From the NCBI GenBank assembly GCA_942491415.1, contig CALOAD010000014.1:372001-436000 (forward strand): a DNA stretch of 64,000 nucleotides, read 5' to 3'. The stretch is from CALOAD01 sp942491415. GTDB lineage: Bacteria > Cyanobacteriota > Vampirovibrionia > Gastranaerophilales > CALOAD01. A model generated the notes under the pieces. It had not been told where the DNA came from. It worked only from the letters and a program-made list of their open reading frames with translations, and searched no databases. Below, in pieces: positions 1 through 8,418 of the stretch (positions are counted from its first letter, which is position 1; each line of letters opens with the position of its first letter). The position numbers and the translations under genes were made by a program.

Positions 1-174
1 TATCCCACCTTTTGTTGGCTTTGCGATCATTATATGAGAGTCAGTCACATCTTTTACATAAGACGGATAATGATCCAAATCATTTGATTCGAGCTTTTGT
101 ACCTCTAATTTAACATTTATATTAAAAAACTCTTCAATATTTTCTTTTATATAATTTTCTTGCGATTCTTGCAT
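1..174 (-). CDS. PilZ/flagellar-brake-like protein, N-terminal part (cut by window)
   Basis: An open frame of 58 codons runs from ATG at 174 off the left edge of the window. The visible residues are charged at first and then read VEVQ-like/KLESND...YPSYVKDVTDSHIMIAKPTKGG. This resembles the N-terminal beta-barrel of YcgR/flagellar brake proteins, where a 'S.V.D..... I..P...G' pattern precedes the c-di-GMP-binding PilZ domain. The PilZ domain itself would lie outside the window, so the call rests on this pattern only. If correct, it would be a cytoplasmic c-di-GMP effector. Confidence 0.4.
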   Translation of the reverse strand, partial: MQESQENYIKENIEEFFNINVKLEVQKLESNDLDHYPSYVKDVTDSHIMIAKPTKGGI

Positions 175-304
175 TTTAAAGTTTATCCAAACACTATCTT
201 TTCAACAAAATTATAAATTAATTATCGTCTAAATACAATAACAAAAACACTATCAGAGCACAAAATTAGATCTTTTGTTGTATATAAAAATTTTTTCAAA
301 ATAG

Positions 305-325
305 AAAAGAGGCTAAAGCCTCTTT
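305..325 (-). terminator. Hairpin terminator after the 371-787 gene
   Basis: Arms AAAGAGGC (306-313) and GCCTCTTT (318-325) pair with a four-base loop. On the minus strand the stem is followed by a T-rich stretch. It lies about 45 bases beyond the stop codon of the small minus-strand gene and probably ends its transcript. Confidence 0.7.
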
Positions 326-370
326 AAACAATGATGAATTTTTAATTTTTCAAACTTTTTTAATTTAAAC

Positions 371-787
371 CTAACGACCAAGCCAATTAGTTTTCACATC
401 ACTTATAATTTTACTCACTAAACCTTCAGATTTTGTTTTCGATGCTTCAATTTTCGTTGGGATTTTTTTTGCTAAATTAATTACGGCATCTTTCCCTTTA
501 GCCGCCCATTGAGCAACAGGCCATTTCGCAGGGTTAATCTTTCCTTTACTTGCAATCAAACCCGCTAAATAAAGCGCAGAGCCGATTACTACATTATACT
601 TCATATCAGAAGTAGGTTTTTCATAAGACGCTTGTTTTGATGAAGGTATAAAAGCATCTTCTTGTACCCCTTCAGGAACAATTGTCGACATTGATGGCAT
701 TTCACCATAATCATAAAACGCATTATATGTGTTGTTCATTGGTCCTAAATAACCTTGCCCCATTAAAGGCATTCCGTTCATCATCAT
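371..787 (-). CDS. Small unknown protein, hydrophobic centre and basic C-terminus
   Basis: This 138-residue protein matches no family I can name. It starts with a Met/Gly-rich, probably disordered stretch (MMMNGMPLMGQGYLGPMNN). A short hydrophobic segment follows near residues 64-80 (VVIGSALYLAGLIASKG), then a lysine-rich helical tail. A good ribosome binding site (AGGAG) lies before the first of three adjacent ATG codons; which ATG is used is not decided. The next gene upstream (843-1295) has the same plan: disordered start, one hydrophobic stretch, lysine-rich tail with an 'I..K.P' or 'KLP' element. The two may be diverged paralogues and could be co-transcribed, as no terminator separates them. 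The hydrophobic part is short for a confident membrane segment. Function unknown. Confidence 0.65.
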   Translation of the reverse strand: MMMNGMPLMGQGYLGPMNNTYNAFYDYGEMPSMSTIVPEGVQEDAFIPSSKQASYEKPTSDMKYNVVIGSALYLAGLIASKGKINPAKWPVAQWAAKGKDAVINLAKKIPTKIEASKTKSEGLVSKIISDVKTNWLGR

Positions 788-842
788 TGTTAAAATCTCC
801 TATTTGGTTAGTAAAATGTGATAATTATTAAAGCACTAAAAT

Positions 843-1295
843 TTAAGGCATTTTATTAATATAGCCTTTGGCTACATTAATAGCATCTGAAACTCGTGTT
901 TGAGCGTTTTCAGGCAATTTATCAAATGCTTTTTGTGCTGCATTTTTTACACCGTCCCACTTCCAGAACTTCATGTTATTTTTAAACGTATTAAACGTAT
1001 CTTTACTAAATATTTTACCTAGATTCTTACCCTTTAGACCTTTGCCTGTTTTAATTGCCGCCACAGTACCTACAGCAAGAGAGCCGTAGTATAATAGCTT
1101 ACCTAAAAAGCTGCTTTCTTTTTCTTCTTTAGGCACATCTTGCATTGTCGCCAACTTATTTTGAAAATAGCAAACATCGCCATCCAATTGTTGAAACTGA
1201 GGACCCGTAAGGGTTTGCGAATTTTTATCAATCTGCCTCATTTTTATTGGCTGTGATTGAGGAAAATTGACCCCTAAAGAATTCGGGTTAATCAT
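843..1295 (-). CDS. Small unknown protein of the same plan as its downstream neighbour
   Basis: This protein of 150 residues was not recognised. It begins MINPNSLGVNF, a polar Asn-rich start also seen in other small proteins of this window. There is a hydrophobic stretch near residues 64-82 (LGKLLYYGSLAVGTVAAIKT), then a Lys/Gly-rich and helical C-terminal half ending in a proline-containing motif. The start is supported by an AAGGAG-type site just upstream (complement of CTCCTTT at 1302-1308). The following gene (371-787) lies 55 bases downstream on the same strand without an intervening terminator, suggesting one transcript. A membrane-associated or exported role is possible but is not shown by a clear signal peptide. 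Confidence 0.65.
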   Translation of the reverse strand: MINPNSLGVNFPQSQPIKMRQIDKNSQTLTGPQFQQLDGDVCYFQNKLATMQDVPKEEKESSFLGKLLYYGSLAVGTVAAIKTGKGLKGKNLGKIFSKDTFNTFKNNMKFWKWDGVKNAAQKAFDKLPENAQTRVSDAINVAKGYINKMP

Positions 1296-1584
1296 CTTTT
1301 AATCTCCTTTTTATTAATTTTTTTTAATCTCAAATTAAATCATTATAATTGTATATATATAAATAAAGTTTTTAATTCGCCTCAAATTGCATGATTTCTT
1401 TAAAATGTTAACTATTATTACAAATCAACATGCATAATAAATATATTTAATTAATAAACCAAATTGATTTAACCACCTTTTTTATAAACTGACTAAGTGT
1501 TTAATTCCTCTCGCCTGATGATTTCTAATTGAGGCACTATTAAAATAAAAAAAGCTTAGGTTAAATAAAGGGGAGCAAAACAGG

Positions 1585-1893
1585 ATGAAATTGCAAAACC
1601 TAAGAAATAAATACTCAAATCATCCTATTATTAAACCTCTTATAGATTATTGTGAAAATGAAGATATGGCTTTTGAACTGGTTAAAGAAACCAGATTTTT
1701 GAGCGGATACGGCAAAAGTTATAAACCTATAAAAAAATATTATGCGATTTTAGGCGATTCTTTTTTGATAACCGATCAACAATTTTATTTTTGGGATGAC
1801 TTATTATCACTAGTGAGCAATGCTTATAATCATTTAGGATTAAATTATCCTGAAAATTTACAAAAAGCCCTAAGATTGTTTAAAAAAAATTAA
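1585..1893 (+). CDS. Small unknown cytoplasmic protein
   Basis: A 102-residue protein preceded by a GGGGAG ribosome binding site about ten bases before the ATG. It is rich in Tyr, Phe, Leu and Lys, has no signal peptide or membrane segment, and looks like a compact alpha/beta fold: residues 33-68 contain FLSGYGKSYKPIKKYYAILG and FLITDQQFYFWDD. I cannot assign a family. It stands alone, divergent from the two small minus-strand genes and upstream of a pilin gene relic. The start and frame look real because of the ribosome binding site; the function is open. Confidence 0.6.
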   Translation: MKLQNLRNKYSNHPIIKPLIDYCENEDMAFELVKETRFLSGYGKSYKPIKKYYAILGDSFLITDQQFYFWDDLLSLVSNAYNHLGLNYPENLQKALRLFKKN

Positions 1894-1917
1894 ACTATCT
1901 TTTTAAAAAATCTTTAA

Positions 1918-2016
1918 CTCTTAAATGAAAAAACAATTAGCATTTACCTTAGCTCTACACCTGAAGGTTGTTGTACAAAAGTACTCGCTGAAGGTGCTAT
2001 TAATATTAATCATTAA
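1918..2016 (+). pseudogene. Relic of a prepilin-like gene (C-terminal end only)
   Basis: The gap between 1893 and 2204 has no intact gene. The frame ending in TAA at 2014-2016 reads ...STPEGCCTKVLAEGAININH. This closely matches the C-terminus of the pilin-like protein at 46043-46738, which ends EAGCTAKILAEGEINY. No prepilin leader or ribosome binding site precedes it, and a stop in the same frame lies at 1915-1917. It is therefore best read as the surviving tail of a deleted or decayed pilin-like gene. A 37-codon ORF starting at 1925 in another frame has no support. The remaining bases 2017-2203 are AT-rich and show nothing definite. Confidence 0.5.
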
Positions 2017-2203
2017 TTCTAAAATTAATCATATCTAAAACATTATAAATACATTCAAGTTTGCTATTAAATTATGAACAAATATAATTGAGAATAATAT
2101 TGAGAAGAGTTTTAAAAATTTTATTTATACTAAGCCATTTGTTTGAAGTAATTTTTTTAAAACTTTTATACAATAAAACCGTTAAAACACAAAAGGATTT
2201 ATC

Positions 2204-3151
2204 ATGAAAAAAAGAATTCTATTTTCAATCCTCATTGCAATTGCTACACTTAGTTGTAACTCAACTTTTGCTAAAACTAAAGCCCCTGAAAATACAACAG
2301 AAAAACAAACAAACCAAAAAGTTGTACAAAAAGAAAATCCTGAAATAAAAGAAATCAAAGATATTTTAGTTCAACTGGATGAAGCTAATAACGAAAAGGA
2401 TATAAAGCTTTTAAAAAGTCTTTTTGCCGAAAATTATAAAAACTTTGACGGATTATCAAAAGAACATATGTTCAAACTCATCGAAAAAACCTGGAAAGAC
2501 TTTCCCGATATGAAATTTTCTTCAAAGTTAAAAGAAGTTATCATCAACAATGAATCTGCATATGCCCAAACCACAGATTATATAAAAGGAACTACAGTAG
2601 ATAAATCAAGCCTAACAGATGATACAGGAAATTTAATCAGTATTTCCGAAAATATAACCTATTTTCAAAAAATCGGAAAAAATTGGAAAATAATATCTGA
2701 TAAAATTCTTTTTGAAAAAACATTCCTAAAATACGGAACAGCAAAAGACATAAATGTTGATTTTAGCGCACCTTTTCAAGTAAAATCAGGTGACAAATAT
2801 ACAGCTTCAATTTATGTTAAAGTGCCTCCTAACTCTTTAGCGCTAGGTTCAATAGCAAACGAACCTATTGTATACCCCGAAATAAAATCAGAAGAAAAAT
2901 TCAGACAAATACCTTCCGACAGCGGCGTTTTGGAAAGAATAATCAAATCAAACACTACAAATAACAACGAATTAGCTGTTGGATCTATTGGGTTCTCTCA
3001 ACTGGTTCACGATAAATATCAAAAACCTCAAATAAAACTCACCGGAATTATATTAATGATGCAAAGAGTTAATGTACTATCAGAAAGCATATTAAAAAAC
3101 AAAGAAGAACCTGAAAAAGAAATAAAGATTGTTGAAAAGAAAACAAAATGA
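2204..3151 (+). CDS. Exported NTF2/SnoaL-like domain protein
   Basis: This protein of 315 residues has a clear signal peptide (hydrophobic stretch followed by STFA at about 20-23). A Lys/Glu/Thr-rich linker follows. Residues about 50-165 look like an NTF2/DUF4440-type cone fold, with a long first helix (IKDILVQLDEANNEKDIKLLKSLFAENY) and a final strand pair 'ITYFQKIGKNWKIISDKI'. The C-terminal part is a separate, unrecognised beta-rich domain (IYVKVPPNSLALGSIA...). NTF2-like domains bind small ligands or act as scaffolds; no catalytic residues can be assigned here. The ribosome binding site AAAGGA precedes the ATG. Its stop overlaps the lspA start (ATGA), so translation of the two is probably coupled. 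Confidence 0.65.
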   Translation: MKKRILFSILIAIATLSCNSTFAKTKAPENTTEKQTNQKVVQKENPEIKEIKDILVQLDEANNEKDIKLLKSLFAENYKNFDGLSKEHMFKLIEKTWKDFPDMKFSSKLKEVIINNESAYAQTTDYIKGTTVDKSSLTDDTGNLISISENITYFQKIGKNWKIISDKILFEKTFLKYGTAKDINVDFSAPFQVKSGDKYTASIYVKVPPNSLALGSIANEPIVYPEIKSEEKFRQIPSDSGVLERIIKSNTTNNNELAVGSIGFSQLVHDKYQKPQIKLTGIILMMQRVNVLSESILKNKEEPEKEIKIVEKKTK

Positions 3152-3630
3152 TACTAAGTAAAAAGCATTTTTATTTAATCACAATTACAATAATCATACT
3201 TGATCAAGCCGTGAAACAAATAGTTTCAGGCTTGATTCCATTTGCACACAAAATCGTAATAATTGAAAACATGTTAAGCCTCACAAAAATATACAACACT
3301 GGGGCTGCTTTTAGCATTTTAGACTCTCAAACTTCTTTATTAGCTATATTTTCAAGCATTGCAGCTATTGCTATTTTTCTGTACTTTAAAAAACGAATCC
3401 AAAAAGCACCTTTTTCTTTTATAGCAGGCTGGGCTCTTGTTCTTGGAGGAACTATAGGCAACCTTATAGATCGAATATTTTTAGGACACGTCATCGATTT
3501 TATAAGCTTAGATTTTATAAATTTTCCTATTTTTAATATCGCAGATATCGCCATAAACGTAGGTGCTATGTTTATACTATTCTATATAATCAAACAACCC
3601 AACGAAACTGAAAGTGAAAATGCAAAATAA
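3148..3630 (+). CDS. lspA: Lipoprotein signal peptidase (signal peptidase II)
   Basis: LspA is the membrane aspartyl protease that cleaves the signal peptide of lipid-modified prolipoproteins. The 160 residues have four membrane segments and all family landmarks: LDQ at 18-20, NTGAAF at 50-55, GNLIDR at 104-109, VIDF with the catalytic Asp at 117, and FNIAD with the second catalytic Asp at 133. Length is typical. The ATG overlaps the stop of the preceding exported protein by four bases, and the next gene starts within its last codons, so it sits in a tight operon with an exported protein, a pseudouridine synthase and a LapA-like protein. Confidence 0.95.
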   Translation: MILSKKHFYLITITIIILDQAVKQIVSGLIPFAHKIVIIENMLSLTKIYNTGAAFSILDSQTSLLAIFSSIAAIAIFLYFKKRIQKAPFSFIAGWALVLGGTIGNLIDRIFLGHVIDFISLDFINFPIFNIADIAINVGAMFILFYIIKQPNETESENAK

Positions 3631-4555
3631 TCGAATTATTCAAATCGACATAGATATTGACGAAGCTGGAACAAGAATAGATAAATACCTTTGCGATCTT
3701 TTAAGTGATTTTTCAAGAAGTCGCATTCAAAATCTAATTAAAGATCAACACTGCGTTGTCAATAACAAACATATAAAATCCGCTTATAGACTAAAATATG
3801 GTGATAACGTTCTTATAAATGTCCCCAAAGCAAAACCCCTAGAGTTAAATGAAGAAAACATTCCTTTAGATGTAAGATTTGAAGATAAAAATATGCTTGT
3901 AGTGAACAAACCTTCCGGAATGCTTACCCACCCAACAAGCATTGAACGCGATCATACACTGGTCAATGCCCTTTTGCATCACTGTAAAGGTAACTTATCA
4001 GGAATTAACGGGATAATGAGACCGGGGATTTTACATCGTCTCGATAGAGATACTTCAGGACTTTTAATGATTGCAAAAAATGATTTTGCTCATAATTTCT
4101 TAACAGAACAGGTTAAAAACAAAACTGCTATAAGACAGTATTTAACTATACTTCACGGAAATTTAAAAGAAAAATCCGGCACCATTTCAGCTCCAATCGA
4201 TAGACATCCTTCTCAAAAACATAAAATGGCAGTGGTAGAAGGTGGTAAAAAAGCTATAACGCACTGGAAATTGCTGGAAAACCTTAACGGCTTTAGCTTT
4301 ATTGAAGTAACCCTGGAAACAGGTCGTACACATCAAATAAGAGTACATTTTTCGAATACTCATCATCCCGTAATAGGTGACCCTATTTACGGAGGCGGGA
4401 ATATAAAATTCAAATTAAACGGTCAAGCTCTGCAAGCTTATAAATTAACCTTTACATCCCCTACAAATAATGAGAGAATAACTATTGAAATTAACAAGGA
4501 TAATAAAATAAACAAAGCTTTAAGAATTTTAAAGAATGATAATCAGGAGACATAA
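3620..4555 (+). CDS. RluA/RluD-family 23S rRNA pseudouridine synthase
   Basis: The enzyme converts uridine to pseudouridine in RNA, in this family usually in 23S rRNA. An S4 RNA-binding domain occupies about residues 14-70 (TRIDKYLCDLLSDFSRSRIQ), followed by the synthase domain. The catalytic motif HRLDRDTSGLLMIAK has its active Asp at about residue 142, and GRTHQIRVH is present near residue 235. Length (311) is typical for RluD-like enzymes. A GTG two codons earlier (3614) is possible; ATG at 3620 is preferred as the conventional start, though neither has a strong ribosome binding site. The gene overlaps the end of lspA, a pairing (lspA-rluD-like) common in bacteria. Confidence 0.9.
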   Translation: MQNNRIIQIDIDIDEAGTRIDKYLCDLLSDFSRSRIQNLIKDQHCVVNNKHIKSAYRLKYGDNVLINVPKAKPLELNEENIPLDVRFEDKNMLVVNKPSGMLTHPTSIERDHTLVNALLHHCKGNLSGINGIMRPGILHRLDRDTSGLLMIAKNDFAHNFLTEQVKNKTAIRQYLTILHGNLKEKSGTISAPIDRHPSQKHKMAVVEGGKKAITHWKLLENLNGFSFIEVTLETGRTHQIRVHFSNTHHPVIGDPIYGGGNIKFKLNGQALQAYKLTFTSPTNNERITIEINKDNKINKALRILKNDNQET

Positions 4556-4900
4556 ATGAAAAAATTCGCATTATTTTTTGGAATTATAGTATTTTTAGAC
4601 CTATTTTATTTTGCAACAATAAACTGGGAGCCAATCGTTACGATCACTCACCCACCACTATGGGATTCTTATAATATAAAGATGGGCTCTTTACTGCTTA
4701 TAACTGCTTTATCGGGAGCAGCAGCCTCTTTTATGATAAGTTATTACGAACAAAAAAACCTTGAAGTAACACTCAAAAAACACGAACGAAAGTTTGAAAA
4801 AGCTTCTGTTCAAACCGAAGAAAGCTCTGATAAGGTGAAATTGCTTGAAGCAAAAATTAAAACCCTTGAAACAGCACTGGAAGAAGCTCTAAAACATTAG
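4556..4900 (+). CDS. LapA-domain (DUF1049-like) membrane protein
   Basis: The 114-residue protein has two hydrophobic segments (residues about 4-24 and 44-64) followed by a coiled-coil tail rich in Lys and Glu (residues 70-112). The order 'membrane segment - short polar region - membrane segment - coiled coil' matches LapA/YciS-type proteins, which assist lipopolysaccharide assembly in enterics. Sequence identity to that family cannot be measured here. It begins directly after the stop of the pseudouridine synthase (TAAATG) with AGGAG upstream, so it is the last gene of the lspA operon. Confidence 0.6.
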   Translation: MKKFALFFGIIVFLDLFYFATINWEPIVTITHPPLWDSYNIKMGSLLLITALSGAAASFMISYYEQKNLEVTLKKHERKFEKASVQTEESSDKVKLLEAKIKTLETALEEALKH

Positions 4901-5006
4901 AGTTTAAAGTAACAGTTTTTTGAAATAGTATTGAGCTATGTTTATGTATAGCTTAATATTATTGTGCATTCTAAATATCACATTAAAACCTGAGGTTATA
5001 TCTAAT

Positions 5007-8000
5007 ATGAAAATCAGCTCCAAATTTTACAAAAAAACATTACTCACCGCCTGCGTTGTAGCTTCTATGACATTGGGAATGAGTACTCCTGCAAAAGCAG
5101 GGGCTCTTGATCCTGCAAGTTTTCCTATCGTAAATAATAAATCAAATAGCATCACCGGAATAACTACCACTGAGAATCAAATGAACATCGTGCAAAATGG
5201 TCAAGTTGGAGCTATTATCTGGAATTCGTACAATATAGGGGCGGGCAAAACAGTTAACTATGACTTTAATACTGCTAATTCTCTTTCAATAAATAGAGTC
5301 ACAGGTGCTAATATGTCTGTTATTAAAGGAAATATTACACAATCAGGTGCCGGAGGGCATATTATGCTTGTAAACCCTAACGGGTTTTACTTTGGTCCTG
5401 AAGCAAATATAGATGTTAATGGGTTAACAGTCAGTACTCATGAGACTGTAAAATGGAGAAGTGCTGAATTATTATCTATGTACGCTATAAACACTTGGGG
5501 AGAATGGGGTGATCATACTGATACTTCAAGTTATGTTTGCTTGGATGACTTAAGTGATAATTACGGTATTTTTATCGATGGTTCAACTATAAAAACGCAA
5601 GATATTGCTGATAATAATCTAAATATTTTCTCAAATAAAATAAAAATAAATGGAAATGATAATGATTCACCAACAGAAAACGGATATTTACAAGGCGGCA
5701 TTATAAATATCTCAAATCCTAACTATATTATAATTAAACATGATTCAACAAAAGCAGTTTTTAGTTCTATTACTCTAGACACTGCTCCAGTTTTAACAAC
5801 AAAGATAAAAGATGAAAACGGAGATGATGTAGCTCAAGATGAAATTTTTGATGTGAGCTCAAATTCTAAAATGCAAGCACAAGAAGTAAATATGGACTTA
5901 TCTGTAGATACTAATTCTCTCGATTTTATTATAAATTTAGATGGTGTTATCGCTGCAACTGAGGGTGATATAAACATACAAGCCAATGATTCAATAAACA
6001 TCAAAAATAGTACTCAATTAACAGCAGGTACAGCTCTTGGCAATGGTGGAGATATATCCATTGTTACAAAAGCTACATCTTCAAATGTTGAAGATAAATC
6101 AGGAGATATAAAAGTAGGAGATGGAAGCACTTTAACAGCTGAAGGTGATATAAATTTTAACACTTATGATGGCAGTAATAATAAAACAACCGGAAATCTT
6201 GACTTTGGAAACGATATTACTTTATCAAGTACAGAAGGTAATATCTCATTAACAACAGGACATAAATACTCATCTAATAATGATGGTATACAAGGTTTTA
6301 TTAAGTTTAAAAACAATGTTGATCTTTCAGCCAAAGGTAACATTACCTTGCTGGCAGATGCTCAAGGCACCAATACAATTGGTGGAAATATCGAATTTGG
6401 TAATAATACTTTAATAGATACTGGTGAAACTCTACTTATTAAAACTTCTTCAACAATTGCTGATGAAAACAAAGCCTCTCATATAAAATTCGGTAATTTT
6501 GACTCGGCTGAAACTGACGCCCACATTCAGGCAAAAGAAATTCAAATAAGTACATCTACAAGCGGAAATTTAGCCGGAGATATTAACTTTGGCAATGATA
6601 TGTTTATGAAACAAAAAGTAGGAGCTTCAAGTGCTATAGATATTGTTTCAACAGGAGGAACGACCTCCGGTGATGTCAATTTTGGTTTTGATAATAAAAT
6701 TGAAGCCATTAAAGGTATTATTATAAACAGTTCTACCGTAGGTAACTATGAAACCTCAGGAGATATCAATTTTAATGGTGCTATCAACTTAGCATCAACC
6801 GATGGAGGTATAATACTAAAGTCTGAATCAAACGGGGTTAATGCCCGATCAGGAAATATAGTGTTTAATGGCGATGCAACTTTAACAAATAAAAATGCTA
6901 ATATAGGAATAATCAGTAAAACTGCAGGCAATGGGAGTAGGTCAGGAAATATAATATTTAATGGTGATGCGACATTAACAAATGAAAATTCAGTTATATA
7001 TCTTCAATCACTCTCTTTTGGCGGAACTGACCAAATAGCAGGAGACATCACTTTTAATGGCAATACTAATGTAACTGCGAACAATATTTACAAAACCGGA
7101 GGTTATTTTAAATTAGAATCAGGAACATCGAATGATAACTCTGTATCAGGTGATATAACTTTTAAAGGCACTGTTGGCATTGATTCTGATTCTAACAATT
7201 TTATCTATGCTTACAGTAACGGACTCAATTCAACTTCAGGTAATATAACTTTTGAAGGTAATACTAATATTAACTCTGAAAATAGTGGTAATTTTATCTA
7301 TGCTCACAGTAACGGACTCAATTCAACTTCAGGTAATATAACTTTTGAAGGTAATACTAATATTAACTCTGAAAATAGTGGTAATTTTCTCTATGCTTAC
7401 AGTAACAAAGCCAATTCAACTTCAGGTAATATAACTTTTGAAGGTAATACTAATATTAACTCTGAAAATAGTGGTAATTTTATCTATGCTTACAGTAACG
7501 AAGCCAATTCAACTTCCGGTGATATTACTTTTAAAAAAGGTGTAAATATGATAACCAAGGATAATATTATTTTTAGAACAGGGGTAATATGTGAAAATTC
7601 AAATGCAGGTAATATAATTTTTGGTGATGATTCTTCATTACTATCAAAAGCAGATTCATTCCTGTTCAGTACATATGCAATCAAGGATAACTCTAATGCA
7701 GGAGATGTTATTTTCAAAGGCGATACAGATATTACGGGTGATAAAATTCTCTTTGAAGCAGGGGCTCATCCTGCCGGTGGTATAGCCGGCAAGGCAGGTA
7801 GTATTTATTGGGATAATATAACTTTTGATATTCCTGATATAGCTGATGATGCTAATAACTTTGTTTCTTTTGATGTCCTTTCGAGTTCTTCTAATCCAAC
7901 ACCTGATTTTGTTGAATTTTCTGATACTTCCAAATATCCAAACGCTACTTTTAGCAGCAAAATAGATCTTATTAAAGAACGAATTAATAACAATCCTAAT

Positions 8001-8402
8001 TCAGGTACTATAGGTTTATCTTATGTAGAACCCACAAATCCAACTCCATTGGTTTCAAAACCTTCTGTTTTACCTGAGCCTGTTGTATTGTCTAAAACAA
8101 CAGACGGTGTTTTTGGAGAAACTCAAAACCAACAAAACAACGCTAATGCGAACAGCAGCAATCCTGAACTTTTAGAGGTACTGCCAACTACTACAAAATT
8201 AACTCCTGAATCAATTCAAGGAGAAGCAAATCTTATAATGGCTAATGATGTGATTTCTGAAATGCCACCGTCAGAAAATATTTTTGTAAATGATTCAGTT
8301 GCAGTTTCTCCGGATGAAGACGTTACACAATCCAAAACAAAATCCTTCAAAACCAATGACAACAGCTTGATAAAAAGATTTGTTAAATTGTTAAAAAAAT
8401 AA
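5007..8402 (+). CDS. Secreted haemagglutinin-type (TPS domain) repeat protein
   Basis: The ATG at 5007 is chosen over an upstream ATG (4938) because it has a GAGGT site 10 bases before it and starts a classical signal peptide ending STPAKA at about residue 28. Residues about 35-140 are a filamentous-haemagglutinin N-terminal (TPS) domain, with 'WNSYNIGAGKTVNYDF', 'LSINRVTG' and 'IMLVNPNGFYFGPEANIDVNG'. The rest is a long predicted beta-helix of 'SGDI.F......' repeats up to about residue 990, including a near-identical 31-residue tandem repeat. A proline/asparagine-rich low-complexity stretch and a short basic tail ending KRFVKLLKK follow. Such proteins are exported adhesins or exoproteins. 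No TpsB transporter and no autotransporter barrel are visible in the window, so the export route is unclear. Length is 1131 residues. Confidence 0.85.
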   Translation: MKISSKFYKKTLLTACVVASMTLGMSTPAKAGALDPASFPIVNNKSNSITGITTTENQMNIVQNGQVGAIIWNSYNIGAGKTVNYDFNTANSLSINRVTGANMSVIKGNITQSGAGGHIMLVNPNGFYFGPEANIDVNGLTVSTHETVKWRSAELLSMYAINTWGEWGDHTDTSSYVCLDDLSDNYGIFIDGSTIKTQDIADNNLNIFSNKIKINGNDNDSPTENGYLQGGIINISNPNYIIIKHDSTKAVFSSITLDTAPVLTTKIKDENGDDVAQDEIFDVSSNSKMQAQEVNMDLSVDTNSLDFIINLDGVIAATEGDINIQANDSINIKNSTQLTAGTALGNGGDISIVTKATSSNVEDKSGDIKVGDGSTLTAEGDINFNTYDGSNNKTTGNLDFGNDITLSSTEGNISLTTGHKYSSNNDGIQGFIKFKNNVDLSAKGNITLLADAQGTNTIGGNIEFGNNTLIDTGETLLIKTSSTIADENKASHIKFGNFDSAETDAHIQAKEIQISTSTSGNLAGDINFGNDMFMKQKVGASSAIDIVSTGGTTSGDVNFGFDNKIEAIKGIIINSSTVGNYETSGDINFNGAINLASTDGGIILKSESNGVNARSGNIVFNGDATLTNKNANIGIISKTAGNGSRSGNIIFNGDATLTNENSVIYLQSLSFGGTDQIAGDITFNGNTNVTANNIYKTGGYFKLESGTSNDNSVSGDITFKGTVGIDSDSNNFIYAYSNGLNSTSGNITFEGNTNINSENSGNFIYAHSNGLNSTSGNITFEGNTNINSENSGNFLYAYSNKANSTSGNITFEGNTNINSENSGNFIYAYSNEANSTSGDITFKKGVNMITKDNIIFRTGVICENSNAGNIIFGDDSSLLSKADSFLFSTYAIKDNSNAGDVIFKGDTDITGDKILFEAGAHPAGGIAGKAGSIYWDNITFDIPDIADDANNFVSFDVLSSSSNPTPDFVEFSDTSKYPNATFSSKIDLIKERINNNPNSGTIGLSYVEPTNPTPLVSKPSVLPEPVVLSKTTDGVFGETQNQQNNANANSSNPELLEVLPTTTKLTPESIQGEANLIMANDVISEMPPSENIFVNDSVAVSPDEDVTQSKTKSFKTNDNSLIKRFVKLLKK
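7197..7534 (+). repeat. 93-bp tandem repeat inside the haemagglutinin-type gene
   Basis: Three full units begin at 7197, 7290 and 7383, and a partial fourth starts at 7476. The units differ at only a few bases: the first two by a single T/C, the third by an A/C and a 'GGACTC' to 'AAAGCC' change. Each encodes 31 residues of the beta-helix (core GNITFEGNTNINSENSGNF). In-register near-identity at DNA level indicates recent duplication and likely copy-number change between strains. Confidence 0.95.
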
Positions 8403-8417
8403 AATTTTTTAACAATT
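8386..8417. terminator. AT-only hairpin between convergent genes
   Basis: A 13-base stem pairs AATTGTTAAAAAA (8386-8398) with TTTTTTAACAATT (8405-8417). It overlaps the stop codon of the haemagglutinin-type gene and ends just before the 3' end of the minus-strand protease-like gene. Position suggests a bidirectional terminator, but the stem lacks G-C strength. Confidence 0.35.
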
Positions 8418-8418
8418 A

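Noticed and set aside
7197..7534. CRISPR array
   Set aside because: The 93-bp units are contiguous, in frame and have no spacers; they encode protein repeats.
6746..7993. Three minus-strand open frames (6746-6931, 7490-7717, 7805-7993) within the haemagglutinin-type gene
   Set aside because: They are antisense shadows of a repetitive coding region, without ribosome binding sites or recognisable folds.
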